Assembly: GCA_910574455.1 (NCBI GenBank)
Contig: CAJSYZ010000011.1
Coordinates: 2,712,941-2,776,940, forward strand
Length of the DNA stretch: 64,000 bases
Direction of reading: 5' to 3'
Source: Trichaptum fuscoviolaceum
Taxonomy: Eukaryota > Basidiomycota > Agaricomycetes > Hymenochaetales > Trichaptaceae
Numbering within the stretch: position 1 is the first letter of the stretch; every line of letters starts with the position of its first letter. The notes under the pieces were generated by a model that was not told where the DNA came from, ran no database searches, and was given only the letters and a program-made list of their open reading frames with translations. Both the position numbers and the translations under genes were made by a program. Positions 23,923 to 43,060 of the stretch are shown in pieces.

Positions 23923-24514
23923 GCCCCTTCCTCAACTCCCCCACCATGCGCACAAACTCTCTCATCTCATCCTCTTGCACTACCTTGAGGCTTGTCATTT
24001 TCTTCAACCTTGGCGCTGTCTCCTTCACATACGACATCTTCCATGCGCTGCTCTCCTGCACTTTGTACTAAATTATGTCGTAACAGATCTGGGCGGAATG
24101 GGAGACAGAGGTCTGCACGAGCATGGCACAGGAGTTCAAGGCTGGTGAGTTTATTCTCCTTCTCAATCCTTTTACTTCACGTTATTTACATACCATTTGA
24201 TACAGAATCCTAGCTCACACCGTTTACAGCGCACGCAAGATGGTGCAATTCTGGAACACCGCCAGACAGCACCACCACCATTGCCATCGCACTCCTGCTA
24301 CTAGTAGTACCCAGCATCGACATGATGACTTCCCACGTGGGGTCTGACACTGGCATCACAGGCCCTCCGTCGTCACCACTGACAGCCATGGTCAGGTTGG
24401 AAACTAGAGACTTCCGGAGACACTTTCATTGTTGTGGGGACTGGTAAGTAGCCCTAGTAGTTATCCGCTATTGCAACAATAGCTCATGACCCGATGAACA
24501 CAACTACATGACTG

Positions 24515-25605
24515 GCTGATGCTATGGTTGTTGAAGCGCTTAGAATGCCAGCACGCTTACGAGTTCGAGACGACAGCGCGCACCATCTTGCCGGGCAAGT
24601 CTTCTTTCAGAGACAAGTCATTCGGAGATGAGGAGCTCAAAGGCTTCCAGTTTGCCTCACCAGACGACCATCAAATTCATATCTATTTCGCTGATTCCAT
24701 GGCTCATGGCGGGGATTTAAGAGATGCTCCTTGCCGACACAAGGGACTTCTTGCAATCAGAGAAGGTATGTACATAAAGTGCCACACATCGACTGAAAGT
24801 TTAACCTCTCTTTCTGAATCAGTGGTGCGCTGACCGTGGTAACCGCTCTCGTCGCGACAATTTCCTCTATCGTGTCCCTGGCTTGGGCAGATCATCGTTG
24901 ATCCATGCCCTTGCTGGCGCGCTCATGCTCGACATTCTCGCCATCTCACGTTCCGCTTTTGGATGAACGATGTGACGTTGTCGTCGCTTATGGGCCGTGT
25001 GCCTGCCCCGTGAATTGTCCTTCTCGAGGACCTTGACGCTGCATTCACTCGCTCAACTTCGCGCGACGGGTCCTCAACCTGTGTTCCTGGTGGTAAGAAG
25101 AAGAGCTCTTTGTTGTCCGACAACAAGGATAAGATGACGATGATGACGACAATGAAGAAATTGGCAAGAAGAAGAAAAGCAAGAAATATGACACTCTATC
25201 CGACGTGAACACGCTCTCTCTTTCTGGCTTTCTTAATGCACTTGATGGTGTCGCCGCTGCTGTTGGCCGCTTCCTCGTCCCGTCGCAGCGACGAACCATC
25301 TTGAGCGTTTCGACCCCGCGCTCTCGCACCCCGGTGGTATGGATGTTTGGATCGAGTTCAAAAGCGCAAGCCCTAGGCAGGCTCAAGCGCTCTTCTGCGA
25401 CTTCTTCCTGTACGCGGACGTCAAGAAGCCCGAGATCACCAAACGCGAAGGCGAGCTCGATGGGATCAGCCTCCCCACCCCACCCCATCCTCTGGATCGA
25501 TTTCGGAAATTCCGGTGTCGGTATTTGCGTCCGATGCCTCGAGTACCGCAACCTTGAGCTCGAGCTCATTGATGAGAGGTGCGTCAAACAGTCTACCTGA
25601 CGTTG
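24515..25605 (+). pseudogene. Decayed BCS1-like AAA ATPase, copy 2
   Basis: Same order of BCS1-like pieces as copy 1. The N-terminal part here is one open stretch to about 24770, because the extra C of copy 1 is absent. A 1-bp loss near 24957 breaks the frame just after SLIHALAGALMLDI, where copy 1 is open. The degenerate Walker A and the TGA before the Walker B segment are shared with copy 1. Confidence 0.8.
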
Positions 25606-25637
25606 GCAAAGCAGCTCACGACGCAAATTGCGAATTC

Positions 25638-26392
25638 ATCAAACGGGAAAAAGTATTACTTCATCTTAGATATCGTTCAAGTAGTCATGTCCTATTCCTC
25701 GACAAACACCTCTGTGCCACCACCATTGCCGCCGAAACGGAGATCGCTCGGTTTCAATATGCAGAATAAGTCGATTATCGGCCGACAGCGCAATCCCCCC
25801 AGCTCTAAGGACAAGAAACGCTCCTTCATTTAAACTACTTCTTCCATAGCGGATTGGGATGCATTGATCCCATTTCCCACATTGGCATGGTTCCGGTTTC
25901 GAGTTGTATCCAGGGATGACTGATTGTATGACGGCTTACTCGTGGCTTTGCCTTCTAGAGCTGATGGAACAGCTTCTTGTGCAGTGGGCTATGTCTTCCT
26001 GACTTCTTCGGAGTTAACCTGACTCACTTTCTTGTTTGTTTGTGCATAAAATGAAAAGAAGCCTCATAATCGAGTCATCTAGAAGAAATCCTTCTTATCT
26101 CCTGTCAGTTCAGCTTGAGGTTTATCCGAGCCATAGTATAATGCACTGATAGATTCCTCTCTTCTTTTCCCAGAAGAATAAGGCATCAGAAAAATGCGTG
26201 CAAGAGCTTTGTATAAATGTGAACTCGGAGTGGGTGTCGCCCCTCCCCGCCACCCACCCACCCATTCAACCCTTCGCCATGAACTTTTATCACATTCTGT
26301 TGGGGCTCCACATGCTCCTATTGATTGACCATGCTGTGCTTCGAGTACGTATCGCGCGAAGACTTCCTTGGACACAAAGGAGGATATCTAGG
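25638..26392. other. Spacer beyond the repeat
   Basis: The first 200 bp keep an open frame (to 25833) with a PPPLPPKRR proline-rich stretch, which may be the tail of whatever gene the repeat interrupted; I do not recognise it. The remainder is presumed promoter of the exonuclease gene. Confidence 0.35.
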
Positions 26393-27324
26393 ATGCAAAA
26401 AACTGTACTTACTTTCTATTTCCTCTCAAAATCACTGCACTGACTTTTTGCCAGCTTTACAAATGGACACAATATCTCCTCGACTACCTGGGGGTTCCGC
26501 CAACGCCTCTTCTTCAACTTCGCAGTTATACACTCGGACCTCTTGTTCCTGAAGTATGTCTGACCACCGCGACGATGGAGAATGCCGTAGACGTCATCTA
26601 TGCTTCCTTGCCAGATGCCCCGGAACGACGCTTCGTTGCCCTCGACATTGAATGGGCGAGTAACGTACCAGGACTATATCGCGTGGACCTCATCCAACTC
26701 GCGGTTCAGCAACATGTGTTCCTCCTCCGGACTCATCTACTTAATGCTCTTCCCCCAAGATTGGAACAATTATTAGGTGATGAAACTGTATGGAAAGTGT
26801 CAGCAGGAATCGCTGGTACGAGAGTCCCATTTCTTCTCTCATTATGCGGCATAACTGAACTAATTGGCAGGTGATGCAACTCGCATCAGGAATAAATTTG
26901 GCGTTCCCGTGACCTCCTGCGTCGATTTGACAGATTGGGCGCGCCTCGTCTACCCCGATTTCTGGCCAAGAACGCCAACTTGGCTCCAGCTGCTTCTGAA
27001 CCCCCGTCTCTGGTTCAAGTTTCCGCAACCGTTTATAAAGCTGGAGGAGATGGCGGGCAGACTCCTGCAGACAAACATCGAAAAAGATGTCTTGGTCACG
27101 ATGAGCAATTGGGCCGAAGTTGAGCTGTCGGCTGCTCAAGTCCATTGTAAGTTATCCTTTTCAAGTTGTCACTCAGGCTGACCATCTTCTCACTTGCATC
27201 TGCTCTATTAGATGCGGCAATCGACGCGCACAGCACGTTTGCTGTTGCTTCCGTCTTGAATCAAGATGCCTTGGCCTTACCGGAAACAGTAATCCATCAC
27301 TTCCCAATGCTCGATATTGAGTAG
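26393..27324 (+). CDS. DEDDy-family 3'-5' exonuclease (RNase D / WRN-exonuclease-like)
   Basis: Four exons, 26393-26404, 26455-26815, 26871-27146 and 27212-27324, total 254 codons and close in phase. If the tiny first exon is wrong, translation could start at 26575. Exo I is visible as FVALDIEW (Asp and Glu metal ligands), the Exo II region as VWKVSAGIAGDATRIRNKFGV (Asp) and Exo III as SAAQVHYAAIDAH (Tyr and Asp), which places it in the DEDDy class. The second and third introns cut exactly between and inside these motifs and must be removed to restore Exo II and Exo III. It is a single-domain protein without helicase or HRDC domain, and should remove nucleotides from 3' ends of RNA or DNA. 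It lies at the right edge of the island and looks functional. Confidence 0.8.
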
Positions 27325-28000
27325 GCTGAGGCCCGTTTGAATAGTGCTAACGGTGTTATCTTGTTGAGTAAATTGTTGAGTGTATGCTCTTGTCTTCAAA
27401 AGTTGCCAGGAGCATCGTGATTGTATCTATTATTGAATTGCTTCTCGTTGAATGATCATTGTAGACTGAGGTTGTCAATGGTGTTTGCTGTCGCTTTCAA
27501 GATGTCATGAAGATGAAGGTAGCTTGAAATCTCAAAACAGAGGTTCAAGTTCACTTGAGTACAGTAGTGGTAGTAGTAAATCTCACTTGAGTCTGACTTG
27601 CCGCCTGATGTACAGCTTCCCTCCTTACGCACTGATTTTGTCCTGAAACGCCGTTTTAAGGCCATCAGGCAGCCAGGCAACACTTCAGGCAGGCATGACA
27701 ACGCTTCAACCCATTTAAGGAAGCTTCAGGACGCGCCAGCCGCCGTTAGCAATCTCTGATGTATTACACTTGAGCACTGAAATCCTGACTTGCATTCTGA
27801 TGCACTGAGAGACGGCTTGCATCCTGAAACACTCCTTATTTCAGTGAGATAAGGCAATCAGTGTATTTTCAGACGAAGTAGCGACCCTTCAGACAGGTGC
27901 CAGCCAAATCAGGACGCGTCAGGACGCGTCAGTCGCCGTAAGCAAAAGGAAGTTTCCCTGATGCATGCAGTAAGTTGGCTCTTCAGGGCCGGCTGACGTC
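27325..28000. repeat. Repeat-rich spacer, possible inverted counterpart of the left edge
   Basis: No gene. Positions 27540-27600 hold AAGTTCACTTGAGT and GTAGTAGTA words. From 27600 to 27960 the sequence is built from CCTGAA, TTCAGG and CAGGACGCGT motifs, including a direct AGGACGCGTC doublet (27910-27930). Four 8-10 bp words are reverse complements of words at 549-630. Confidence 0.5.
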
Positions 28001-36252
<8,252 letters not shown>

Positions 36253-37163
36253 GCTCCGCCATCCGTCCAAGTAAACTACCGATCAAGACACAATACCCGT
36301 TCAGATTTGACGATTAACACGGAGGATCTCTTGCCACCACATGAAGGTAGTAAGGGGGAGGATAAGAAGAAGGATCTGAAGAAATTAGTGAGTAATATTT
36401 ATGGAAAGTATTTTGCATATGCATATGAACTCAACAAATCTATCATACCATTAGCTGCATTTCACTTCCGTTTGGCTTAGCATATTGGTGTTCCAGATCG
36501 AGGTTGCGATGGGCTTCACGGATGACGAAAACGACGGACCTGTTTCAGTCCAGTTCGCCATTAAAAGCCTTGGCAAGGCAATACTGGGGACTGCATGTGT
36601 TCGACAAGTTGTCCGTGAAGAGAAGCTAGGAGCAGCCATCGTCTTCGTCGTCTCCACCGGAACCATCATGGGTGCCTGGATGACTTTGCGGATTGTTATT
36701 GCTGCCGTTGTCACTGCGGAAGTAGTCCTGGGGTTAGCGGCGATGACGATGGTTCAGATGCGAATAATTCAACCAACATCCGTACTTTCCATCACGAAAA
36801 ACTGCGGATGGAAAGTGATGAAAGTAAGTGACAGAATGCAATAGGCAGATTGCAGAACTCACTCGTCATGATTAGGCATGCTTAGCGATGCAGGCGATAA
36901 ACACTTCTGGCATAATGACAGTGGGAAGCACCGTCTATCGAGATATTGCCATCGACATTTGCGACGGATGCATTCTCACAACCTTCATGCTCGCAACTCT
37001 CGGAGTGTGGATGCAGGAGAAAGAGGAGAAAAATGATGTTCGTCAGCTTACACAGCGAGCACATGAAGAGCTCCTTACGCGAGGCCTTACTGCTCTGATT
37101 GTCGGCAACGTTGCGCTAGCCGTCGGTTTTATGTTGAGTACTCTAAGATGGACGGACATATGA
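36253..37163 (+). CDS. Multi-spanning membrane protein of unknown function, 5' end not resolved
   Basis: Three exons keep phase: 36253-36387 (hydrophilic, ending GEDKKKDLKKL), 36455-36823 and 36876-37163 (stop TGA). Introns are GTGAGT...TTAG and GTAAGT...TTAG. Exons 2 and 3 encode four or five hydrophobic segments (for example SVWLSILVFQIEV, AAIVFVVSTGTIMGAWM, IVIAAVVTAEVVLGLAAM, LTALIVGNVALAVGFML), so the product is an integral membrane protein. One or more upstream exons must supply the start, possibly from 35451. I do not recognise the family. Confidence 0.5.
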
Positions 37164-37618
37164 GATGCCCGAATTCACCGTCGCTTTAAGTAGGTGAATG
37201 GCTTTCAGAGTGTATAATATGTGAGTGTGGATATGTGATAAATTCAAGTATGGTTAGCTGAAGAGTTCACCGCACAACAAAGACTCACTTTATCTTCGAG
37301 TCAGTTGTTTTGGGTGAAATAAGTACTAGTCAACGGACAATGAAGTGAGTGAGAATGGCAGAAAGAAGGAGACGGGGTGTGTGAGTGAGCGAGAGAAAGT
37401 TGAAGTCGCCAGATACTAATGAAGTAAGGGAAAAGGAGGGGAAGTGAAGGAGGAAGGAGTGGACGTTGACTTTCGGGGTCTTGGATGGGTGATTGCCATT
37501 TTGCAACATGAAGGTGACGGCATCTGACTCAGGCTGCCACTGGCAGTGCAGTGAACCCGCACCCAGGTGCATGATGGCTCCCTTCCCTTCAAGTTGTAGC
37601 TAGATGACAGATAAATTA

Positions 37619-37978
37619 CTAAATTAGTGTTTGAACAAACAAGACATAACTTAACGGAAATGGTAAGCCATGCGCCAACCTATTCCATGCACTGAAGAGA
37701 GTGCACAACGTGCCCATGACAATGCTTGCGACCGCAGCGTCATCTTCAAAGACGAAGTACAGTAACGTCGTGCTGACGGATACTATGCTAACGTATTCAA
37801 GTATCTGCGCCATAATCACTTTGAGTAATGTCGAAGTTGTCGTACCGTTGGTCGGTCGGGAAAGAGTATTGTTGGAGCCATAGAGGAGTAGGGTGACCCA
37901 GGCGATGTTGGTTACGACCTGCGGATAGTTTCTATGACGGCTATCGGGTGCGTGTTGATTTCGTTGCTCACCAGCCAC
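37619..37978 (-). CDS. Small putative membrane protein
   Basis: A single 119-codon ORF with three hydrophobic stretches (VVTNIAWVTLLLYG, LEYVSIVSVSTTLLYFVF, VMGTLCTLFSAW). It has no homologue I can name and no upstream signal. It is convergent with the neighbouring membrane-protein gene. It could be real or a chance ORF. Confidence 0.25.
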   Translation of the reverse strand: MAGEQRNQHAPDSRHRNYPQVVTNIAWVTLLLYGSNNTLSRPTNGTTTSTLLKVIMAQILEYVSIVSVSTTLLYFVFEDDAAVASIVMGTLCTLFSAWNRLAHGLPFPLSYVLFVQTLI

Positions 37979-39117
37979 ATTTCTTCACAACTCCACTGTT
38001 TATTTTTCTTGCTGCGTCTACCATCTCCCGCCTCTAGGTCCTCAAGACTGTCGTTTGGACTGATGGTGTGGTGATCCAAACGATAAAATCTGGTACGCTA
38101 ATTGGCAGAAAGGTTAGTGTTGAGCGTTTCAAGTCAAGTCAATTCGCTTCGCAACACCGTGAAGTCCTTGACCCTTCAATTGTTGCTCAGAGCAATTGCT
38201 ATGGCTGGACCGTCTTCCTGAATATCATCTTTCCCATCTTCTATCTCCATAACATTCACATGATGTTGCAAGGCATCTCGCTTCATATATCATTGACGCC
38301 TGTAACCATGGGACTATTGCCTCGAGGAGCCGCTCCTTTCACTTGACTTTCTCCCCAAGTGAATGGCTTATGCTTTCGCAAATCCCCATTTCTACCTCTG
38401 ATTCTGCCTTCATGCCGGTCCTTACAGTAGCAGCCATTGCTTGCGTGTTATGGAGGTTGAGGGTGACGAAACTCACTGTTCTATCTCTGCCAGTTCCTTG
38501 AACTCTGTGCCCAGCTAGCTGATCCTCTCTGTTAACATGATCCCCATTGCTCTCGTTGTCACTCCTTGTCTCGTGTTCTGTATCATTGTTCACGGTGATC
38601 TCGATGCTTGCTGTATCTCCAATGCTCCCAGCATCTGTGATGTCGACCTATGCATGCGTGCCGGCCCGGGTGTGTTTTGAGAAGCAGTACTTTGTGTAGG
38701 TCATCCATATGTCAATCACTCACAGACGACAGCTCGATATCCATAACTTCAGTTGGCTCTTCTAGTTCTTCTGTTTCTTCTGTGTGACTTGGGATCTCGC
38801 TGTCTGCTTGCTCTATCAGTGCATGAAAAGTTGGGTCACGCGTGAACTATGCATCTATCACACGCTCACAGCCTCGAAAGGCGCCCGTAGATATTAGACA
38901 TTATTTGCTATAATATTATTAATGTTGCTATCGAACTTGTATCATGTAGGAATTCTAATGATTAAGAGAATGGTGCGTTGTGAAATGTGCGTTGTAGAAT
39001 GCAGCATAAAAGCCGTTGAAATACAAATATATCCAACTTCCAACTTAGATTCCTGAACACACGTCCTTTGAAGATAATTCATGTTCTTTCAAGTTCTCCC
39101 CTAAATTCCGAAGTCCG
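37979..39117. other. Spacer without recognised gene
   Basis: Short ORFs on both strands (for example 38068-38346) lack domains or splice partners. Nothing further can be supported. Confidence 0.35.
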
Positions 39118-40440
39118 CTAAGACCGAGGATGTGCAATAGGACCATCTTCGGAGTCGATTGAAACAAGGATGTCCGAGTCATCGCTACGATCTGGGCTCC
39201 TTTTCTCCGTGTATTTCAGAGAACTCAACTGATGACCTGACAGGGTGTCCGTACTTGCATTAGATGCACGTAGGTGCAGGATGATCCGAGCTGAAAGATT
39301 GGAGTGGAGAACGCGTTGTATGCTGTGGATCACAATGATTAGCAGAATTCTGACGAAAGTATAATTTCCTCATACGCGATGATATTGATCTGCGGTGAAG
39401 TTCAGGCAAAAGTCTATCACATAACAAGAAAGTGACGTACCGAGGTACGCAGTAAGAAAACCATGTTCACGATTGAGCTAGCTTCACTGATTGTCAAGAT
39501 ACGAATAGACTAATGGAGGTCGAATGGAACCGACCGAAGGAAACTAAGAAGTAAACGAAACCTACTTCCATTAGAACAATTGAATGGATTCAGTCTACAT
39601 TGGGGAGCTCACCATCTCTATAGAATACATAAAGTAGCGATGCCTTAGGCACTATATTCGGGTAGATAGAGATTGCCTAAGAATGTAGAGTCTCCGAGAA
39701 GAGGAGAGTTGAACTGACCTCGGGCTCCCAGTTTCAGTACTGTTAGAAACAGTGTGACTAATAGCATGATTAGCAAAGGATGTTGAAGATTCTCAACTGT
39801 ACTTACTCGCTTCAAATATGACAAGAAGGAGAAATCCAATCCAATCTTGTCTTGCGCTTTGTGTCATTACACAAGGCGTGAACCTTGGGTCCAGAGGCTG
39901 AACAACTATATGACGCATGTTACACCTGAAAGAATACGTGAGGATGATAAGGCACTCACACCCCGAATCTCCAATGTTTTTTGCAGCTCTTACAATGACT
40001 AGACTTATGAGAGTGGCCTATATTGTGCGGTGACAGAATTCATCAATGACATCATGTGTTAGAAAAAGGAACCACATACGGGCCCTACAGAGAGCAACAA
40101 GAGTCTTGTCAGGCGTGAATCTCCCCGGAAAAGTGCGTAGGTGCGAGTTCCCATGATTACTGGGAGGAGATAATGGTGAATGGTGAAGAAAAGAGCCGAG
40201 GCAAGATTCTTACTTTCAGCTATAGCCAACCCCAACAGAACCAGCCCTAGTGTCGGGATTATCAGCCATGCAGTATTAGCTGGGGTGAGAGATAACCCAC
40301 AGGACTGAGAGGTGTCCAATCGACGACACAACTATAGAACGGATAGCGCGGGTCAGAATAATAAACAATGGATACACAGGCATTCGATAGAAGAGACTTA
40401 CGTCAGGAGTCAACTTTGGATTTAAGTCATCTACAGAGAC
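39118..40440 (-). CDS. DUF6533-like multi-spanning membrane protein (partial model)
   Basis: Read on the minus strand, exons with good GT-AG borders give ordered hydrophobic segments typical of the DUF6533 class of Agaricomycete membrane proteins: AWLIIPTLGLVLLGLAIA and MGTRTYALFRG (about 40080-40330), DWIGFLLLVIFEA (about 39830), ITLFLTVLKLGAR (about 39750), LLYVFYRDGELPN (about 39600-39640), SSIVNMVFLL (about 39470) and IHSIQRVLHSNLSARIILHLRA (about 39270-39330), then a hydrophilic tail to 39118. The RDG...LP and the C-terminal ARIILHLR are family-like features recalled from memory. The N-terminal exon with the usual YD...L motif was not found, so the gene may be truncated or the model incomplete. 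The function of this family is unknown. Confidence 0.5.
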
Positions 40441-42990
40441 ATCATATCATCCATATATGAACTTGTTTATATTTGAGACAACCACGAACAAATTAACCCA
40501 ATTATTCCGTCGACGAACCCCATGTATCGATTAATAAGATATAGAATTTTCACGACGCTCCATCGCGAGCACCAGATGTACCGAACCTAGATGTATGGCT
40601 CGCATGTCAGCAAATCGTAATAATCAAGGCATGAAAGGTGCCGAGACCTCGTCAAAAAATGTAACGCAGCAGTCGAAAACCTGGGGCAAAGTGTTAAGGG
40701 GCTAGCAGTATATGGAAGAGCTTGTTAAACTCACTAGTAGAGTGAATGAAGCAACTTGATACAGAATTCAGTAACAAGGATTTTGCCCGGAAGCTATGCA
40801 ATGCGGATTACCGTCTACACACTTTGACAGAATCAACCACATCAGCCATATGAGATTGTTGTGAAGCGAGGTGAAACATACATACCCCCGCCAACCGAGC
40901 GCCATACACAAGATTTTCGTATTCTGTACTAGTGGGCGCAGTCATTAGGTACGGGCATTGTCAAAGGGGTTGAGCCGTTTATGAGTTGGCTACTGGGTAG
41001 CACGTCGGCAATCAGTAGTACAGCGCTCCGGTGCTACTACGGTGTGTGAGCGCAAACTTGAATATCTGGTTCGGTAAATTGTTCAACTGCGGCTGACACA
41101 GATCCAGAGATGTTCGCGGACGCGATACCACTACGATCAGATGAGTGGAATGCAAAGCGCAAATCCTGATCAGAACTACACCATGCTCATCGGACGTGTG
41201 CGTCGCACTGAGAAGTTCGTATGGTAGACTCGGAATGTGCTACAAAGGGCAATGTTCAAAATGTGAGTTGCAGAGTCTGTCAGTAGCATAAAATATTAAC
41301 GTACCCGTACCATCGCATCATTGGATCTTATTGATACCCATGCATGATTGCCAACCGAAGAAAACTCGGTTATGTTGATGTTACTTACTGTTGAGGGCTC
41401 TGGAAGAGTCCGCTGTTGTCGCGTCGCGCCCGCGTGCCATCTGAACTTGAAACCGTGCCAGTGGCGTATCACCGTGACTTTGCCGCGTTCAAGTTCAACA
41501 TCTTGTTTATGATTTTCCATTTCTGCGCATCACTACATTTCTCTCCTAAACTACTACTCGACCTCCAAAGCTGTCAACTTCCCTTTTTTCTTACTATGCG
41601 GTTTTCTTTTCGCTACTTACCTCATCTGCTTGTTCTGCCGTGCCGACAACTCACATCAACAACGCATGCTGCTCGGGCGAGCTGAGGACCAAAGGCGTCT
41701 TGTGTTAGCCAGGCGCTCCGATAAGAATAGGAGGCCTTCTCTTTGCTCTCCTAGCTCATTCGCCGGTTACTAACTGATGATGAGGTTCATTTCATACAAG
41801 CTTTCCTTAGTCAATGACTCTTCACTTTCGCTGAGACAATCCTACGGACCCTTGAATGCTGAATGGAGCAACAGCCGTTGCTTAAACTGTACTCAAAGTA
41901 AGTGTAACATCAGGTACCAGCAGTGACGATAAATCGATATCAGGTTGGCCTTGACCATTGCGTTTTGTGACCCATTCCTTTTACTCACGATCAACTCCCC
42001 TAGGCTCCAGGAAGGCATGCATGTCATGAAATCACGACTCAAATATCAATGAAGTCATAGAGCGAGGTATGCATAGAGCCTATCGATTAAAGGACGTTGT
42101 CGAGCTGACTAGGAAGTTTGTCCATTTGGACCATTTTGAGCCCTGCTTTCCGATGGGCTTTATGCGCTTGAGAGTCTGTCTCTACTGCCGATCACTCGCA
42201 TACTTCCCTTCTCAGTCCATGCCATTCAGTATTTCGTTCGTACAGTCTACATCGTCGTCCCTCAATGCCACGTCGTGAACTCATTGACAGAAACTTTTCT
42301 ATTGATGCGTGCCTGGACGTTCTTTTCTTCTCAGCACCTCTCAACGCTCAAGCCACACCAGTCTTGGCGAGCCCAGAAAATTCAATTATTCCGGGGCATC
42401 AGTTATCCTTGACAGGTTTTCAAGAATCCAGTCGGTCAAGACATCACAGCTGTGCGTATCCGAGGCAGCTCTATCCGATAACCTTGCGACCTATAACCGT
42501 CACCGCTTCGTTAGCAATGCTCGTCGACCGCAAGGAAGCTTGTAACCGGAAGTCTCTCCTCCTGATGTCATGCATAAAATGCATCCATGTGGACAAGCCT
42601 TTACGATCGGCGTGCACACAAATATCATTCCTTCTAACCATAAATAGGTGAATGATCGACACTGTCTTATTGCCCCCTTCCATGGCTCGGGACGTATGAA
42701 CATCTTGTTCGCACTATGGTTATCCTGATGCGACGCTCGCTCAGGTCCAGGGCGACGGAACGGTTGGATCTCGGGCCCGAGACGTTCACCCTTCACCTCG
42801 TTTTACTGGCTTTCGTGTTCATCTGGACCCACTGATGTTCTGGATGTTCAATTGATATTCAAACGTATGGACTTCCCTTCCCAAGATTAATTACTTGGTA
42901 CCTGGATGCCCTGAGCTGGTGCTGGCCCAATGCTCGTCATTCGAAGTTTGCTAGTCGTGTGATATAGCTCGGGACGTTCGAGTGGTCTTC
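40441..42990. other. Intergenic region without recognised gene
   Basis: No domain-bearing ORF on either strand. A small word cluster (GAACTTGAAACCGTGCCAGTGGC, then GTTCAAGTTCAAC) is at 41440-41500. The last few hundred bases are the promoter of the GH5 gene. Confidence 0.4.
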
Positions 42991-42996
42991 AGGAGC

Positions 42997-43003
42997 TATA
43001 AAA
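42997..43003 (+). promoter_or_regulatory. TATA box of the GH5 gene
   Basis: TATAAAA lies 64 bp upstream of the GH5 start codon at 43061, with a pyrimidine-rich tract (CTCACTCTTTCTCTTTC) between 43040 and 43056. This is a normal fungal arrangement. Confidence 0.65.
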
Positions 43004-43060
43004 TGTCTCAACATTCAACTAGAAAGGCTCAGAGATCTAGCTCACTCTTTCTCTTTCGCC

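Larger units (their letters stand above)
23174..25637. repeat. 2.46 kb direct repeat, copy 2
   Basis: Second copy of 16899-19363, starting 19 bp after the stop of the trypsin-like gene and diverging right after GCGAATTC. The offset between copies is 6275 at the left end and 6274 at the right, consistent with three 1-bp indels. Because both copies carry the same older lesions, duplication is recent relative to the decay of the genes inside. Confidence 0.95.
430..27960. mobile_element. Candidate large Plavaka-type transposon or nest of related elements
   Basis: Inferred boundaries only. The interval contains an intact Plavaka (KDZ/CACTA-like) transposase, a divergent companion gene, two orphan genes, a trypsin-like gene and a 2.46 kb direct repeat. 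Intergenic spacers share one vocabulary of short palindromes. Four words at the left edge (TTCAGGACAA at 549-558, CTGAAATAAG at 564-573, CAGTGCTC at 610-617, GTGTTTCAGG at 621-630) occur as reverse complements at 27638-27647, 27835-27844, 27772-27779 and 27823-27832. This is what subterminal repeats of a CACTA-group element would look like. I found no clean terminal inverted repeat or target-site duplication. The real element could be only the 1-10 kb gene pair, with the rest being other insertions. Confidence 0.3.

Noticed and set aside
16899..25637. LTR retrotransposon (A-B-A' structure)
   Set aside because: The repeats contain parts of cellular genes, lack TG...CA ends, and the interval has no primer-binding site, polypurine tract, gag, protease-RT or integrase motifs; the serine protease-like gene is unrelated to retroviral proteases.
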